Assembly (NCBI GenBank): GCA_963565915.1
Contig: OY751485.1
Location: 4,960,001 to 5,024,000 of the forward strand
DNA length: 64,000 nt
Origin: Entoloma clypeatum
Taxonomy: Eukaryota > Basidiomycota > Agaricomycetes > Agaricales > Entolomataceae
Reading direction: 5' to 3'
The position numbers and the translations under genes were made by a program. Positions 55,457 to 64,000 of this stretch are shown piece after piece. The notes under the pieces were generated by a model. The model saw only the letters and a list, made by a program, of their open reading frames with translations, searched no databases and was not told the origin of the DNA. Position 1 is the stretch's first letter, and each line of letters begins with the position of its first letter.

Positions 55457-55890
55457 CACTGACGCACTGAAAACGGCGAGAGACATCCCAGCAACGACAC
55501 AGGAACGGTGGGCGGCGCTTGAGAAACCGCGCAGAACATGCGAGCATGGCAGGAAACCCGAGAAACAACACGGCCAAGGCGGGAGACGTGGGAGGAATGG
55601 CGGGAGACGTGAGAAACAGCGCAGAGGCAGCGGGGCATGTGTGCAACACGCGACAAACAGGACAGAACATGCGCAAGCAATGGCGCAGATGTGTCAGAAC
55701 CGCGGGACATGCTAGAAACAGGATGGGACACACGGCAACAGCGGGAGGTGCATGAGAAACGGCGAGGCACACAACGAACAGCGCAGGACACGCGAGAGCA
55801 GCGGGACATGCGAGCAAGCGGCGGGGGTGGGGGCGCGTGGATCCACGCGGGAAAGGTGGGATGGGCGCTGGCACAATGGGGAATGCTCTG
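55456..55890. repeat. G-rich minisatellite, right arm of foldback element
   Basis: Inverse of the C-rich arrays: units such as GGCGGGAGACGTGAGAAAC and GCGGGACATG. Confidence 0.6.
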
Positions 55891-55963
55891 TAACGGCGGG
55901 ATGCACCTGTATTATTCGTAGTTACCAAATTAATAATGTTTTATTTCATTATTTGTTCATATA

Positions 55964-57581
55964 CAGTGCCTCACAAAACTGATTCAATGTTTGTTGCTTT
56001 TTGAATACCTTCAAGATAACTCTGCAAAGAATACCAATTGAATTAAACCTTTGGTATATAATTGAAAGCCCTACTTCAGGGCTTTCAGAATATAAAGGAA
56101 TCATATGATTTAGATCAGAATCCATGGAGATATGATTAAATTAAATCAGCAACTCATTGAATCAGTTTTGTGAGTACCTATGGCAATTATCAGAATCAAA
56201 TGCTTCACTGGTTGTATGGTAACCAGTTGTCATGGCTTACTGATGGAACTTGAATAGAACCCTGATGGGTTGTCAAGGAAAGTTGTATAAGAAGAATCCA
56301 ACCTCAACAGCCTCCATAATTAATCATGCACCCTATCTCCTCTTCCCACAAGGAAAACATTCTTTCTCTGGCCTCCAATGGTCACTCCACTTGTCATATT
56401 GCCTCTAACCTGGGTGTCAGCCAACCAACTGTCTCCAGAGTGCTTCAGAATCTTCTTCCTCATCGCAATCTCTCTTCTGGTGGTCGTCCATCCAAGCTTT
56501 CTCCCACCAACACACAAAACATACTTTCACAAATCACCTCAGGGAGAGCCTCCAATGCTGTGCAGGCTACCAAACACATCAACACTGTCATCTCCAATCC
56601 TGTCTCCCCAGAAACTGTGAGAAGGGTTCTCAGAAAACATGAATTCAAGGCTGTAACAAAGAAGAAAAGACCTTTCTTAAAGGCCATACATCGGAAGAGG
56701 CAGTTGGCATTTGCTATGAAGCACAGGGAATGGACAGTGGAGGACCGGAAGAGGGTCATTTGGTCAGATGAGACCAAAGTCAACAGGTTTGGATCAGATG
56801 GCAAGGAATGGGTCTGGAAAAAGAAGGGTGAGGGGCTTATTGAAAGAGAGGTTCAGGGCACAGTCAAGTTTGGGGGAGGAAATATTATGGTTTGGGGTTG
56901 TATGGGTTGGGAAGGTGTGGGGAGACTTGCAGAGGTTGAGGGGAGGATGGATGCTGATCAGTATGTGTCCATTTTGGAGGACAATTTGCTGCCCAGCATG
57001 GAGGAGAGTGGAATCTCTGAAGAGGAGATCATTTTTCAGCAGGACAATGACCCCAAGCACACCTCCAAGAAGGCCAAAAAATGGATGGACAGCAAGAATA
57101 TTGCTCTGCTGGATTGGCCTGCACAGTCCCCAGACCTCAATCCTATTGAACACCTCTGGGTTCATATTAAAAGGAAGTTGAATAAATATCAACACCACCC
57201 AAGGGAGTCTGAGAGATTTGGGACAGAGCAGCAGAGGTGTGGAATAATATAGAGCCAGAAGTGTGTCAAAACCTGATAGAAAGTATGCCAAGAAGGGTAG
57301 AGGCAGTAATCAAAGCTAAGGGGGGTAATACCAAGTACTAAAGTATAAAATACTGTATTTATTGTACATACTCACAAAACTGATTCAATGAGTCCCTGGA
57401 GTAATTTGATCATATATTGATCATCTTTTATGGGAATTACATAATTATTGCAGATTCCAAGAGTCCTGAAGCAGGGCTTTTAACCAGGTACCAATACCTT
57501 CTTTTGATTGGCATTATTTGCAAAGTTATTTTGAAGGTATTCACAAAGTAGCAAACATTGAATCAGTTTTGTGAGGCACTG
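55964..57581 (+). mobile_element. Tc1/mariner transposon, 1618 bp, TA target duplication
   Basis: TIRs start CAGTGCCTCACAAAACTGAT and match for about 70 bp with few differences. TA flanks both ends (55962-55963, 57582-57583). CTCACAAAACTGATTCAATG occurs four times: at both tips and again, in opposite orientation, near 56150-56177 and 57370-57392. One transposase ORF lies inside. Inserted in the right terminal repeat of the foldback element. Confidence 0.93.
56326..57344 (+). pseudogene. Tc1 transposase (DD34E), frameshifted near its C-terminus
   Basis: ATG 56326 opens a frame with an N-terminal helix-turn-helix pair (MHPISSSHKENILSLASNGH; GVSQPTVSRVLQNL), a GRPSKLSP linker and a catalytic DDE domain: IWSDETKVNRFG, IIFQQDNDPKHTS and LDWPAQSPDLNPIEHLW. 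There are 34 residues between the second Asp and the Glu. The frame ends at TAG 57250-57252, but the neighbouring frame continues with IWDRAAEVWNNIEPEV and SMPRRVEAVIKAKGG to TAA near 57342, the usual Tc1 C-terminus. A one-base indel near 57210 explains this. All catalytic residues precede it, so residual activity is possible. Confidence 0.88.
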
Positions 57582-57704
57582 TAAACACAATTACACACAT
57601 GGCTAAAGCAACAGGCAGGGTTATTGCCTGTGTGATATGAGTTGTGGCTAGCGTCGGGGATAAATGATTCAATTCTTGTGGCTAGAGCCAGGACACAGAA
57701 GGCT

Positions 57705-58353
57705 ATATTGTACCGCTAAGGCTCATCGAGGTGGTAGCGGATTTCAGCAAGCGGATGAAGTCCGCTCTGGAGGAGGCTCACGCAGCACTGACAAAGGCAA
57801 AAGACGACATGGCGCGATACTACAACCAGCATCGGAGCACCACTCCGACATTCCGCCCGGGGGACAAGGCCTTTTTAGACTCATCAGACCTCAAAACCAC
57901 CCGACCCACAAAAAAACTTGCACATCGGTACATAGGCCCTTTCCCAGTGGTCTGACCTGTCGGAACACATGCCTACAAACTTCGCCTTCCCCCTTCCATG
58001 TCCCACATTCACCCAGTATTCCATGTCATCAAACTTTCACTAGTTCCCAACAACCCTTTCTGACGCCAAGTCCACTCTCCTCCGCCTCCAATGGTAGTCA
58101 GAGAAGAATTGGAGTATGATGTTGAAAACCTCTTTAACAGCCAACTGCATCGAGGCAAGCTTCAATTCTTGGTCAAGTGGAAGGGATATGGCTATGAAGA
58201 GAATTCCTGGGAAGCAGAAGACAATGTCCATGCTCCGCGCCTAGTCCGCGACTTCTACCGACATCATCCGGGAGCTCTGCCACGGATCACTGCCGTGATA
58301 TTCAACTCGTTTCGCCTGACATGTCGAGATGCCGTGCCTTGAAGGGGGGGTGA
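57705..58353 (+). pseudogene. Gypsy B integrase C-terminus and chromodomain
   Basis: Plus-strand fragments: integrase end (ADFSKRMKSALEEAHAAL, FRPGDKAFLDSSDLKT), TGA at 57953-57955, the GPY/F-like region (HIHPVFHVIKL), another stop region, then a chromodomain (EYDVENLFNSQLHRGKLQF, VKWKGYGYEENSWEAED). It ends just before GAAGGGGGGG, the polypurine tract, and the LTR. Codon use matches the gypsy B fragment at 36555-37962. Confidence 0.82.
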
Positions 58354-58767
58354 TGTAAGGGCAACCACTTTTCTATCTTCTTTTCTCTTTTCCTTTTCTT
58401 TCTATTCCACCATCTCCGACATCCTCTGATCGGATCCACTACATCTGACATCTTATCTGACGCTCCGCATCTGATGACTCCGCTCCTCCGCACATCGGAT
58501 CACAGGTTACCATTCATCTTGTTTCCATTCATCCCCCATCCCTACTCCCAATCATTGCTCATCATTCATATGTCTCATTTTATCTCTTATTTCATATCTC
58601 ACTTTACTATTTATCCAACTAGCTTGCAGGGGAATCCTTAGAACTTTCTCTTTGGATTTCCCTTGCAAGGTATGTGTTGTATTACTTATCGGACCGCTCA
58701 ATCTAAACTTTGGATTTCCCTTGCAAGTATCTGAGTTCGAGTCTTGGATCATAAGGTTGCCCTTACA
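58354..58767 (+). repeat. Gypsy B 3' LTR
   Basis: 414 bp bounded by a perfect 13-bp inverted repeat, TGTAAGGGCAACC and GGTTGCCCTTACA, right after the polypurine tract. Confidence 0.85.
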
Positions 58768-59763
58768 CCGTCCCTGTCCTGTCATAAGTTGGGTTGTATG
58801 GGACGGATTACTGGCTGAAACACCTGTTTTGACCTGTCAACTTCAACAGCTGTATGGTACAGTGCGGAGCCCTACTTATGATGATCAACATAGTGAAATT
58901 GTTCTCCCTTTTATGCCCTGGATCAATAACAAAATAAAACACTTATTTGTTTGCAATTTATTTTGCATAAGCTCATGGGATATAGAAGCCAATGCCCGCG
59001 GTGTGAAGTCTTTTCCTTGAGACACACCTCGAGTACTTACTGGCTGCTGGTTACTTGGAATAGAATCCCCCCTGGAGGCAACATTTTTCCAAGTCAGGTC
59101 CAAGTCAAACATTCTTCTTGGGCTCGTCTTGGTGCCTTAGTGTTCTTAACACTCCACTAAGTAAGGCTAAGTAGCATTAAGGTGACGTTGGGCATGCTGG
59201 CTTCGATGTGCAGAAACGGCATGTGGGGGGTTCGAACTTGGGTTCGAGGTTTGACTCGGAGGTTTGGAGTTCTCTGTTTCGATTCTCTTCATATGTCTTC
59301 CTTTTGTATGTTTTTCTTGGAAAAATATATGTGCGTGTGCACGACATACCGAATTAGGAAGGATGGGGGGGGGGGGGTCATCCGACCTGCCAAAAAAAAA
59401 ATTCTGACCCCAGGTCAAAAAATCCGGTCCCGCCACCCCCTTGGTTTTGGGTGTTGCAAATACACTCTAATGCACACCAATGATAGATATAGCATAAGTA
59501 TCTAACTATATTCCAAGTGTCTTCGAAGTGATTTATTTTGATGTGGACAGTTTGAAAAGTTGTGTTGTTTGTTTACTACCAAGGCGCTTTACTGCGGGTG
59601 CACGCCGCGGTCGACCAGGGATCCAGAAGGTAAGAGATCAAAAGAGTTTTCATAAAGTATAATGATAAAGTACAGATTCATCACGGTCTTCATAAATAAT
59701 CGCCAAAGGATGTGTTTCCAGAAACACTTCCCGAAATAATGGTGGAAGAAAACAGTTTCCGAC
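58768..59763. other. Intergenic, downstream of the polygalacturonase
   Basis: No gene recognised. A G13 homopolymer and an A9 run lie near 59366-59401, next to GACCCCAGGTC-like sequence. Confidence 0.4.
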
Positions 59764-61708
59764 CTAGTCATTGTAGCCGCTGAGCCCGTTCAGGTTTTTC
59801 ATAGGACCTGGCACTCCGCCTGACATTCTGAGAGAGGACCAGTTCCACTCGCCTGCAGGAAGAAGAAAAATCCTGATGAGACTTGTGGACTCGGATGGAA
59901 TGGATGATCGCGCCATACCTATGCAGGAACCGACACCACAGTTGACGGCGACTCTCTTTGCACCCGTGTTGACACTGATAGTGTTCGTGGGCCCGACAAA
60001 GTTGATATTCTGCCAGTGCAAAGGGCATGAATCAATGAAGGAAATTATTGAGTATCAGGTGAACATACAGCAATCTTTACGCCCGCTCCTGGCTGTCCCA
60101 GAGTCGCTGGGTAGCTCTGGTCGATAATGACGCCATAATCCTTCATTCCAATTGCAGTGTTGCCCTAGAAACCATGGAGACGTGTGTAAGCAAGAAACCA
60201 GCAGCCTGCCCACGGAGTTTGATACCGAATAGGTAATGTTTGACACCATGCTTCCCTCGGCGGTGGCATCCGTTTTGATGCGAAGAGCCTGCATGCTAAG
60301 GGGATTGCATATCAACCCGTCTTGTTCAATTTCTGAAAAGCTATGGGTTTTACCTGTTCTTGATTGTGTTTCGTGAGATGAGAACGTCAGAGACTATTGC
60401 ATCCGAACTGATGGAACCCTGAAGTGAGCAGCACTCAGGCTTCGCAAACTATGAAACAAAAGGGGCTGGTACTAACCAGCGAGATTCCGTGGCCATTACT
60501 GCAAGTGTTTTTCCTGATGACGATGTCACTACCTTTGTTGACAGCAAAGCAATCGTCCTGATTTATCACGAGACTAGGAAGAGTGCTAGCGTCAACTTGA
60601 CTGTAAGGGAACGAGTCCCAAGAGAACCGACCAGTTTTGAACAGTAACGTGGTTGGCGCCGATATCAAACCCATCGGTATTGTGGCCTTGTTTCATTTGC
60701 ACGTCAGGTCGAACGACGCTCGTGGATTGGTAGCTTACCAGCTGGGCGTCCGTGACTCTGCCAGTTCGGAAGATCACCCTGAGCTGTCGGCCAATCAAGG
60801 TTGTTCGGTAATCAAGATCGCTGAGGTGGTACGTACAGTTGTCGACAGTTATGCGGTCGATGAGGATGGGGGCGCTGTTTCCTATGGAGAACGCACGCCC
60901 GGGGGAATTGACTACTTTAAGGTTCTACAACAAAGGTGTCGGTAATGAGAAGAAGCCCGTGGCAGAAGACAGTTATTCGTACCTTCAGAGTTCCTGACAT
61001 CTTTATTCTTCATCGAAAGAAGGTCAATTGACTGCGAGCATAGTACACGCGAGACGAAACAAACTTCATCATCTCAGGCTTCGTTACTGGCCCTTTCCCA
61101 CCTAGGCCATCCTGAACATACTTAGAATTATAGCGACCGAACAGTGAATGAACAGCCTACCCAGTAAAACGGTCCTCCTCCATCAAATTTGTGGTTATTC
61201 CCATCAACTTGACGTTATTCAAAAGGTGCCGCAGGTTTCGTGTTGATCAGACTTACATATGATGCCAGAGCCGCTGGGACGGTAGGGGAAATATTAGAAA
61301 AGAAATAAGATGGCGGTCCCACACAAATTACATACTTGATCGTGAACATTGGGCCTGACCAGCTCTCGTTTCCGAAGAAGACATTGCCCTCTGATAAAAG
61401 CACCGTGACGGTTGAGTGCATAATCACTTTGCCAAAATGGTTGGAAAAAGACCTACTCAGGTTGACCACTGTTCCTGGCATTAGATCAAGCGTGAAGGCT
61501 GTCGCGGGTGGGACAGTAAAGCTGTTGATATTGATATTGGTGCACTCCACGGCGGCAGCAACGTCTGTCCACAGCAGCTATCGTTCAGAATATTTGACGA
61601 TCGGGAAAGGAGTGCGAGCGACGAACCAGACAGGGAGTTGATGATGCCAGTGCATGCTTGAGCTGCGCCCACGAAGACGACAGATAGGAGTACGAGAGAA
61701 GGAAACAT
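59764..61708 (-). CDS. Endopolygalacturonase, glycoside hydrolase family 28, 353 residues, 16 exons
   Basis: Model complement(join(59764..59852,59919..60009,60081..60164,60226..60295,60354..60418,60477..60573,60632..60686,60739..60783,60837..60924,60983..61000,61061..61111,61161..61207,61257..61273,61336..61390,61457..61564,61627..61708)): every phase fits and all introns are GT-AG, 49-71 nt. GH28 enzymes hydrolyse alpha-1,4 bonds of polygalacturonic acid in plant pectin. A signal peptide (MFPSLVLLSVVFVGAAQA) implies secretion. Family motifs: KFDGGGPFYWDG, AFSIGNS, GHNTDGFDIG (NTD motif), NQDDC (catalytic Asp pair), GHGISLGS (catalytic His) and RIKT (substrate binding). The C-terminus (VNCGVGSC...WNWSSLRMSGG) is typical. 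All catalytic residues are present. RIK suggests endo rather than exo action. The 17- and 18-nt exons (61257-61273, 60983-61000) rest on frame and homology. Confidence 0.92.
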
Positions 61709-63956
61709 TATATGCAGGTATTTTGTGTCATTGCTCGTGCATTTTGTCGACCATTTATGAAGTCGGGACACCCCTGGCAACGGTGAGTATTTCCCGAAGG
61801 AAGAAACGTCAAGAAAGAGGCCGAATATTTCTTTTGACTAGTTGTTCTTTTGGAAACGTTTATTACTGTCAGGAGTGGGAGGTGGCCGTAGGCTATAGCA
61901 CCTAAAACTTGGACGAGGCGGATGCAGTTCGTTACTAGTGATCGGTCGGCTTGGTGGCAACTTCGAGTTCTGTGTGTCGTATATACCAACTGTACGGGGT
62001 GTCGAAGACATCTGCACAGGATGGAGCTTGCTTGATGCGTGGATCGCATTCCGTCGATCCAAGCGAAGTTCCTGATAAGATAAGTTTCGCGGACCAATCG
62101 CGTGCTCTTGGTCGCTTCAAGCGAATTCCGACTCGGAACCTGGGCCCAAAGCCTGTATGTAGTCCCAATTCCGAAAAGAATACTTCAGATCGAAGAAGCG
62201 GCCCCATACAACACTACAGCCAGTACAAACCTGGCATTTTCCCGCACAAAATGGCGAATCGGGAGCCGGGGAGCTTTAGTTTTGATTGTCGAGCATCGGC
62301 CAGAAGATACCCATTTTCGCGCAAAGGAAGGGGTGGATTGAAACTAATTGACTCGGATGATGAACATAGATGAACAGATGTCCGGATCTGAAAAAACAGT
62401 CGTTAAGAAACAATCTTGCAAACAGTCAAGAAGATACTGAACCGATGTTGGTGGGACAACCCGGACGAAATACTATATAGTACTGGCAATGAAATAAGTA
62501 CCCGGGGCCGTTCTAGTTGACATTTCCGGGCCGAATCCCGATCTCCCTGTTCGCAAAATCTTCGCAAGGGGGCTGGGGGCAGTCGCAAGGGGGCAGTCAC
62601 AAGGGTCCCCTCCTTCATCCACATCGATCACCTCAATCGTGGAACTTACTACCGGAGCACTAGGACCTCTGATCCTTCTGCCCTAGCATCTCCCCAAGAG
62701 TATTGGGATCGGCCTCGACGAGGAAGGACCACTTGGGGCGCAAGCTGCCCGTGCCGCGACTTTGTCCATATAGAATGCGAGAATATACTCCCCAACTTTG
62801 ACCCTATCACACCATATCGACTCTCCTTTCCGTGGCACTTCCTTACCTCTCCAAAGCGCGTCGTGAGGATGACAAGGGATGGCATGTGTTTTGATGGTTT
62901 GGATTTTGTTGAGCGAGTAGTATGGATGGGAGAGTAAAGGTCATCCTTAGCTTCATCCAAATTGGCTCGTCGTACCTCGGCCATATTCTTCCCCATGAAA
63001 GTTTTTCCCCAAGTCAGCTCTGAGAAAATGGTACACCCATCTGCCTCTCAACATGTGTCAAGATTGAACTATGGATGTTGAATGTCACAGTACGTCGTTG
63101 AGGACTTCAAAGTAAGTCGCCTGTCGCAAGGGGTTGATTTTCCGTTAGAACCATCTTGGTTCTCTTCTTGCCAGCGCCTCCGATCCTGCGGCACCTTCCA
63201 GCTGTGCCGGCAGGAACGGTGACCGGAGAAGTTGGAAGTACAAGGAGAATCCAAACGTGCAAGCCGCGCCCCCCGTCAAGGTGGAGGTCGATGGCTCCGG
63301 CTTCGCGCGTGGGGTTCGGGCGTGTGATTTGGACGATGTGCGTAAATGCCGCAGCGTTTTCCGTTGCCAGGGATCGAGGAAGGCGATCCCCGTGTGGAGC
63401 GCCAGGAGGATACGTGGTACTAATTTGTGTAGAGATACAAGTCCGCGCGCGGTCACGCGGGTGAGGGGATGGAGCGTCTGACCGGTTTATTGGGGGTGTT
63501 TGAATCCTTTAGCGAGGGGAACAGTCACAACATCGGATTGAGATGGCAGTCCAGACCTTGAATTAGACGTTACAGCGTTTGCGGAGCGGAGGGCGGCTGG
63601 CAGGCATTGTGGCGTTACTTCGTAAAGTAGTGGAGAGAATGGGAGAAAAGGACATGGGGGATTGGCTAGAGTTACAGAGAATCTAGAATCACAGATAAAA
63701 TCTCGACGAGTCCTGCGCTAGCCAAAGCCGCGAACATGGACCAGCCCCTGAAAACAAAACAACCCTAATTCGAGGCGGCGTTATTCCAAGGAATGTGGTG
63801 GAAGACTCTCGAAGAATCACGATGATTGTTGTTTGGTTTTGCCTTCTGGACCAAATAAAACCATCCTCAGTCTCATAAATTTTGATTTAGAACCACTACT
63901 GATCGCGTATTAGTCCCCCCCATCCTCACCATTCTACTAGTCTCTCTAATAGTCCC
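61709..63956. other. Intergenic, about 2.2 kb between GH28 and Hsp70-family gene
   Basis: Contains the presumed divergent promoters of both genes. ORFs at 61951-62373 (+) and 62649-62996 (-) resemble no family I know and lack convincing coding features. A short repeat GCAAGGGGGC occurs at about 62560-62600. Confidence 0.4.
63800..63814 (+). promoter_or_regulatory. Candidate heat-shock element
   Basis: GGAAGACTCTCGAAG fits nGAAnnTTCnnGAAn with one mismatch (CTC for TTC), about 145 bp upstream of the Hsp70-family ATG. Short motif, so moderate support only. Confidence 0.4.
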
Positions 63957-64000
63957 ATGGCTGTCGTTGGAATCGACTTCGGCACGCTTCACAGCCTGGT
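63957..64000 (+). CDS. Hsp70/Hsp110-family chaperone, first 14 codons
   Basis: ATG 63957 opens MAVVGIDFGTLHSL up to the window edge. VGIDFGT is the phosphate-1 ATP-binding motif at the extreme N-terminus of Hsp70-superfamily proteins. FGTLHS instead of the canonical FGTTNS is what I recall for fungal Hsp110/SSE1-like nucleotide exchange factors, so Hsp110 is preferred. Only the N-terminus is visible; introns, length and integrity are unknown. A candidate heat-shock element lies upstream. Confidence 0.7.
   Translation, partial: MAVVGIDFGTLHSL

Larger units (their letters stand above)
47147..57704. mobile_element. Foldback-like element with long inverted arms, split by copia 3 and Tc1
   Basis: The outer ~200 bp on the left (47147-47345) recur inverted on the right at 55885-55963 and, after the Tc1 insertion, 57582-57704. 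Shared blocks include GATAAATG.TTCAATTCTTGTGG, CAGGCAGGGTTA and TTTATTTCATTATTTGTTCA. Inside each terminal repeat lies a minisatellite: C-rich on the plus strand at 47345-47560, G-rich at 55456-55890. Removing copia 3 (about 6.1 kb) and Tc1 (about 1.6 kb) leaves about 2.8 kb with no coding capacity. Exact ends and target duplication are not resolved. Confidence 0.6.

Noticed and set aside
36555..58767. Gypsy B halves as one element split by everything in between
   Set aside because: Same family and orientation, but the RT end, RNase H and integrase core are missing and flanks do not match. Two separate fragments are equally possible.
61951..62996. Hypothetical genes at 61951-62373 (+) and 62649-62996 (-)
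   Set aside because: Isolated ORFs with no recognisable domain, splice context or codon pattern like the neighbours.

Overview
The window is a repeat-dense stretch of a filamentous basidiomycete genome, most likely an agaricomycete. The evidence is: spliceosomal introns of about 48-76 nt throughout, a Pan1-type endocytic protein with C-terminal SH3 domains, an RNase P p30 subunit, a very intron-rich GH28 polygalacturonase, a DUF6532-like fragment, and chromovirus, Tad-like and pogo-type transposons typical of that group. Host genes occupy perhaps a quarter of the sequence; most of the rest is transposable elements inserted into each other.

Layout. 1-4.1 kb: a Tad/CR1-like LINE (minus strand, cut by the window edge). 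4.3 kb: an intron-containing tRNA-Asn gene. 4.56-8.62 kb: PAN1-like gene, six exons. 8.9-11.6 kb: a pogo/Tigger-type DNA transposon with TIRs and TA duplication, carrying a transposase remnant and a DUF6532-like fragment. 12.3-22.9 kb: a degenerate copia element (copia 1) split by a complete gypsy chromovirus (gypsy A copy 1, 15424-22004) with a GGTTC target duplication. 22.9-23.4 kb: an LTR fragment and the last exons of an unrecognised gene. 23.7-27.4 kb: a secreted repeat protein with dibasic (Kex2-type) sites and, next to it, a decayed paralogue. 28.3-29.7 kb: RPP1 (RNase P/MRP p30), five exons. 29.9-36.5 kb: an MFS transporter pseudogene broken by an intact copia element (copia 2) with a 1629-residue ORF. 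36.55-44.2 kb: the 5' half of gypsy B, then gypsy A copy 2. 44.2-47.1 kb: small repeats and a gag fragment. 47.15-57.7 kb: a foldback-like element with minisatellite-filled inverted arms, split by copia 3 (48179-54302, itself holding a solo LTR) and by a Tc1 transposon (55964-57581). 57.7-58.8 kb: gypsy B 3' end and LTR. 59.76-61.71 kb: GH28 endopolygalacturonase, sixteen exons. 63957 to the edge: start of an Hsp70/Hsp110-family gene.

Main points. (1) In the LTR elements, the LINE and the MFS pseudogene nearly all lesions are TGA stops; in three places an intact relative in the window still has CGA. That is the footprint of CpG methylation and deamination. (2) The two gypsy A copies share eight such stops. 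The family shows Tf1-like self-priming, repeated TGACTCA motifs in the LTR and a conserved extra 3' ORF. (3) Gypsy B has a textbook -1 frameshift signal between gag and pol. (4) The best candidate for something undescribed is the secreted repeat protein at 23688-25218, an apparent Kex2-processed peptide precursor with a decayed tandem copy.

All splice models were made by eye from GT/GC-AG signals, frame and family knowledge. No database or program was used.
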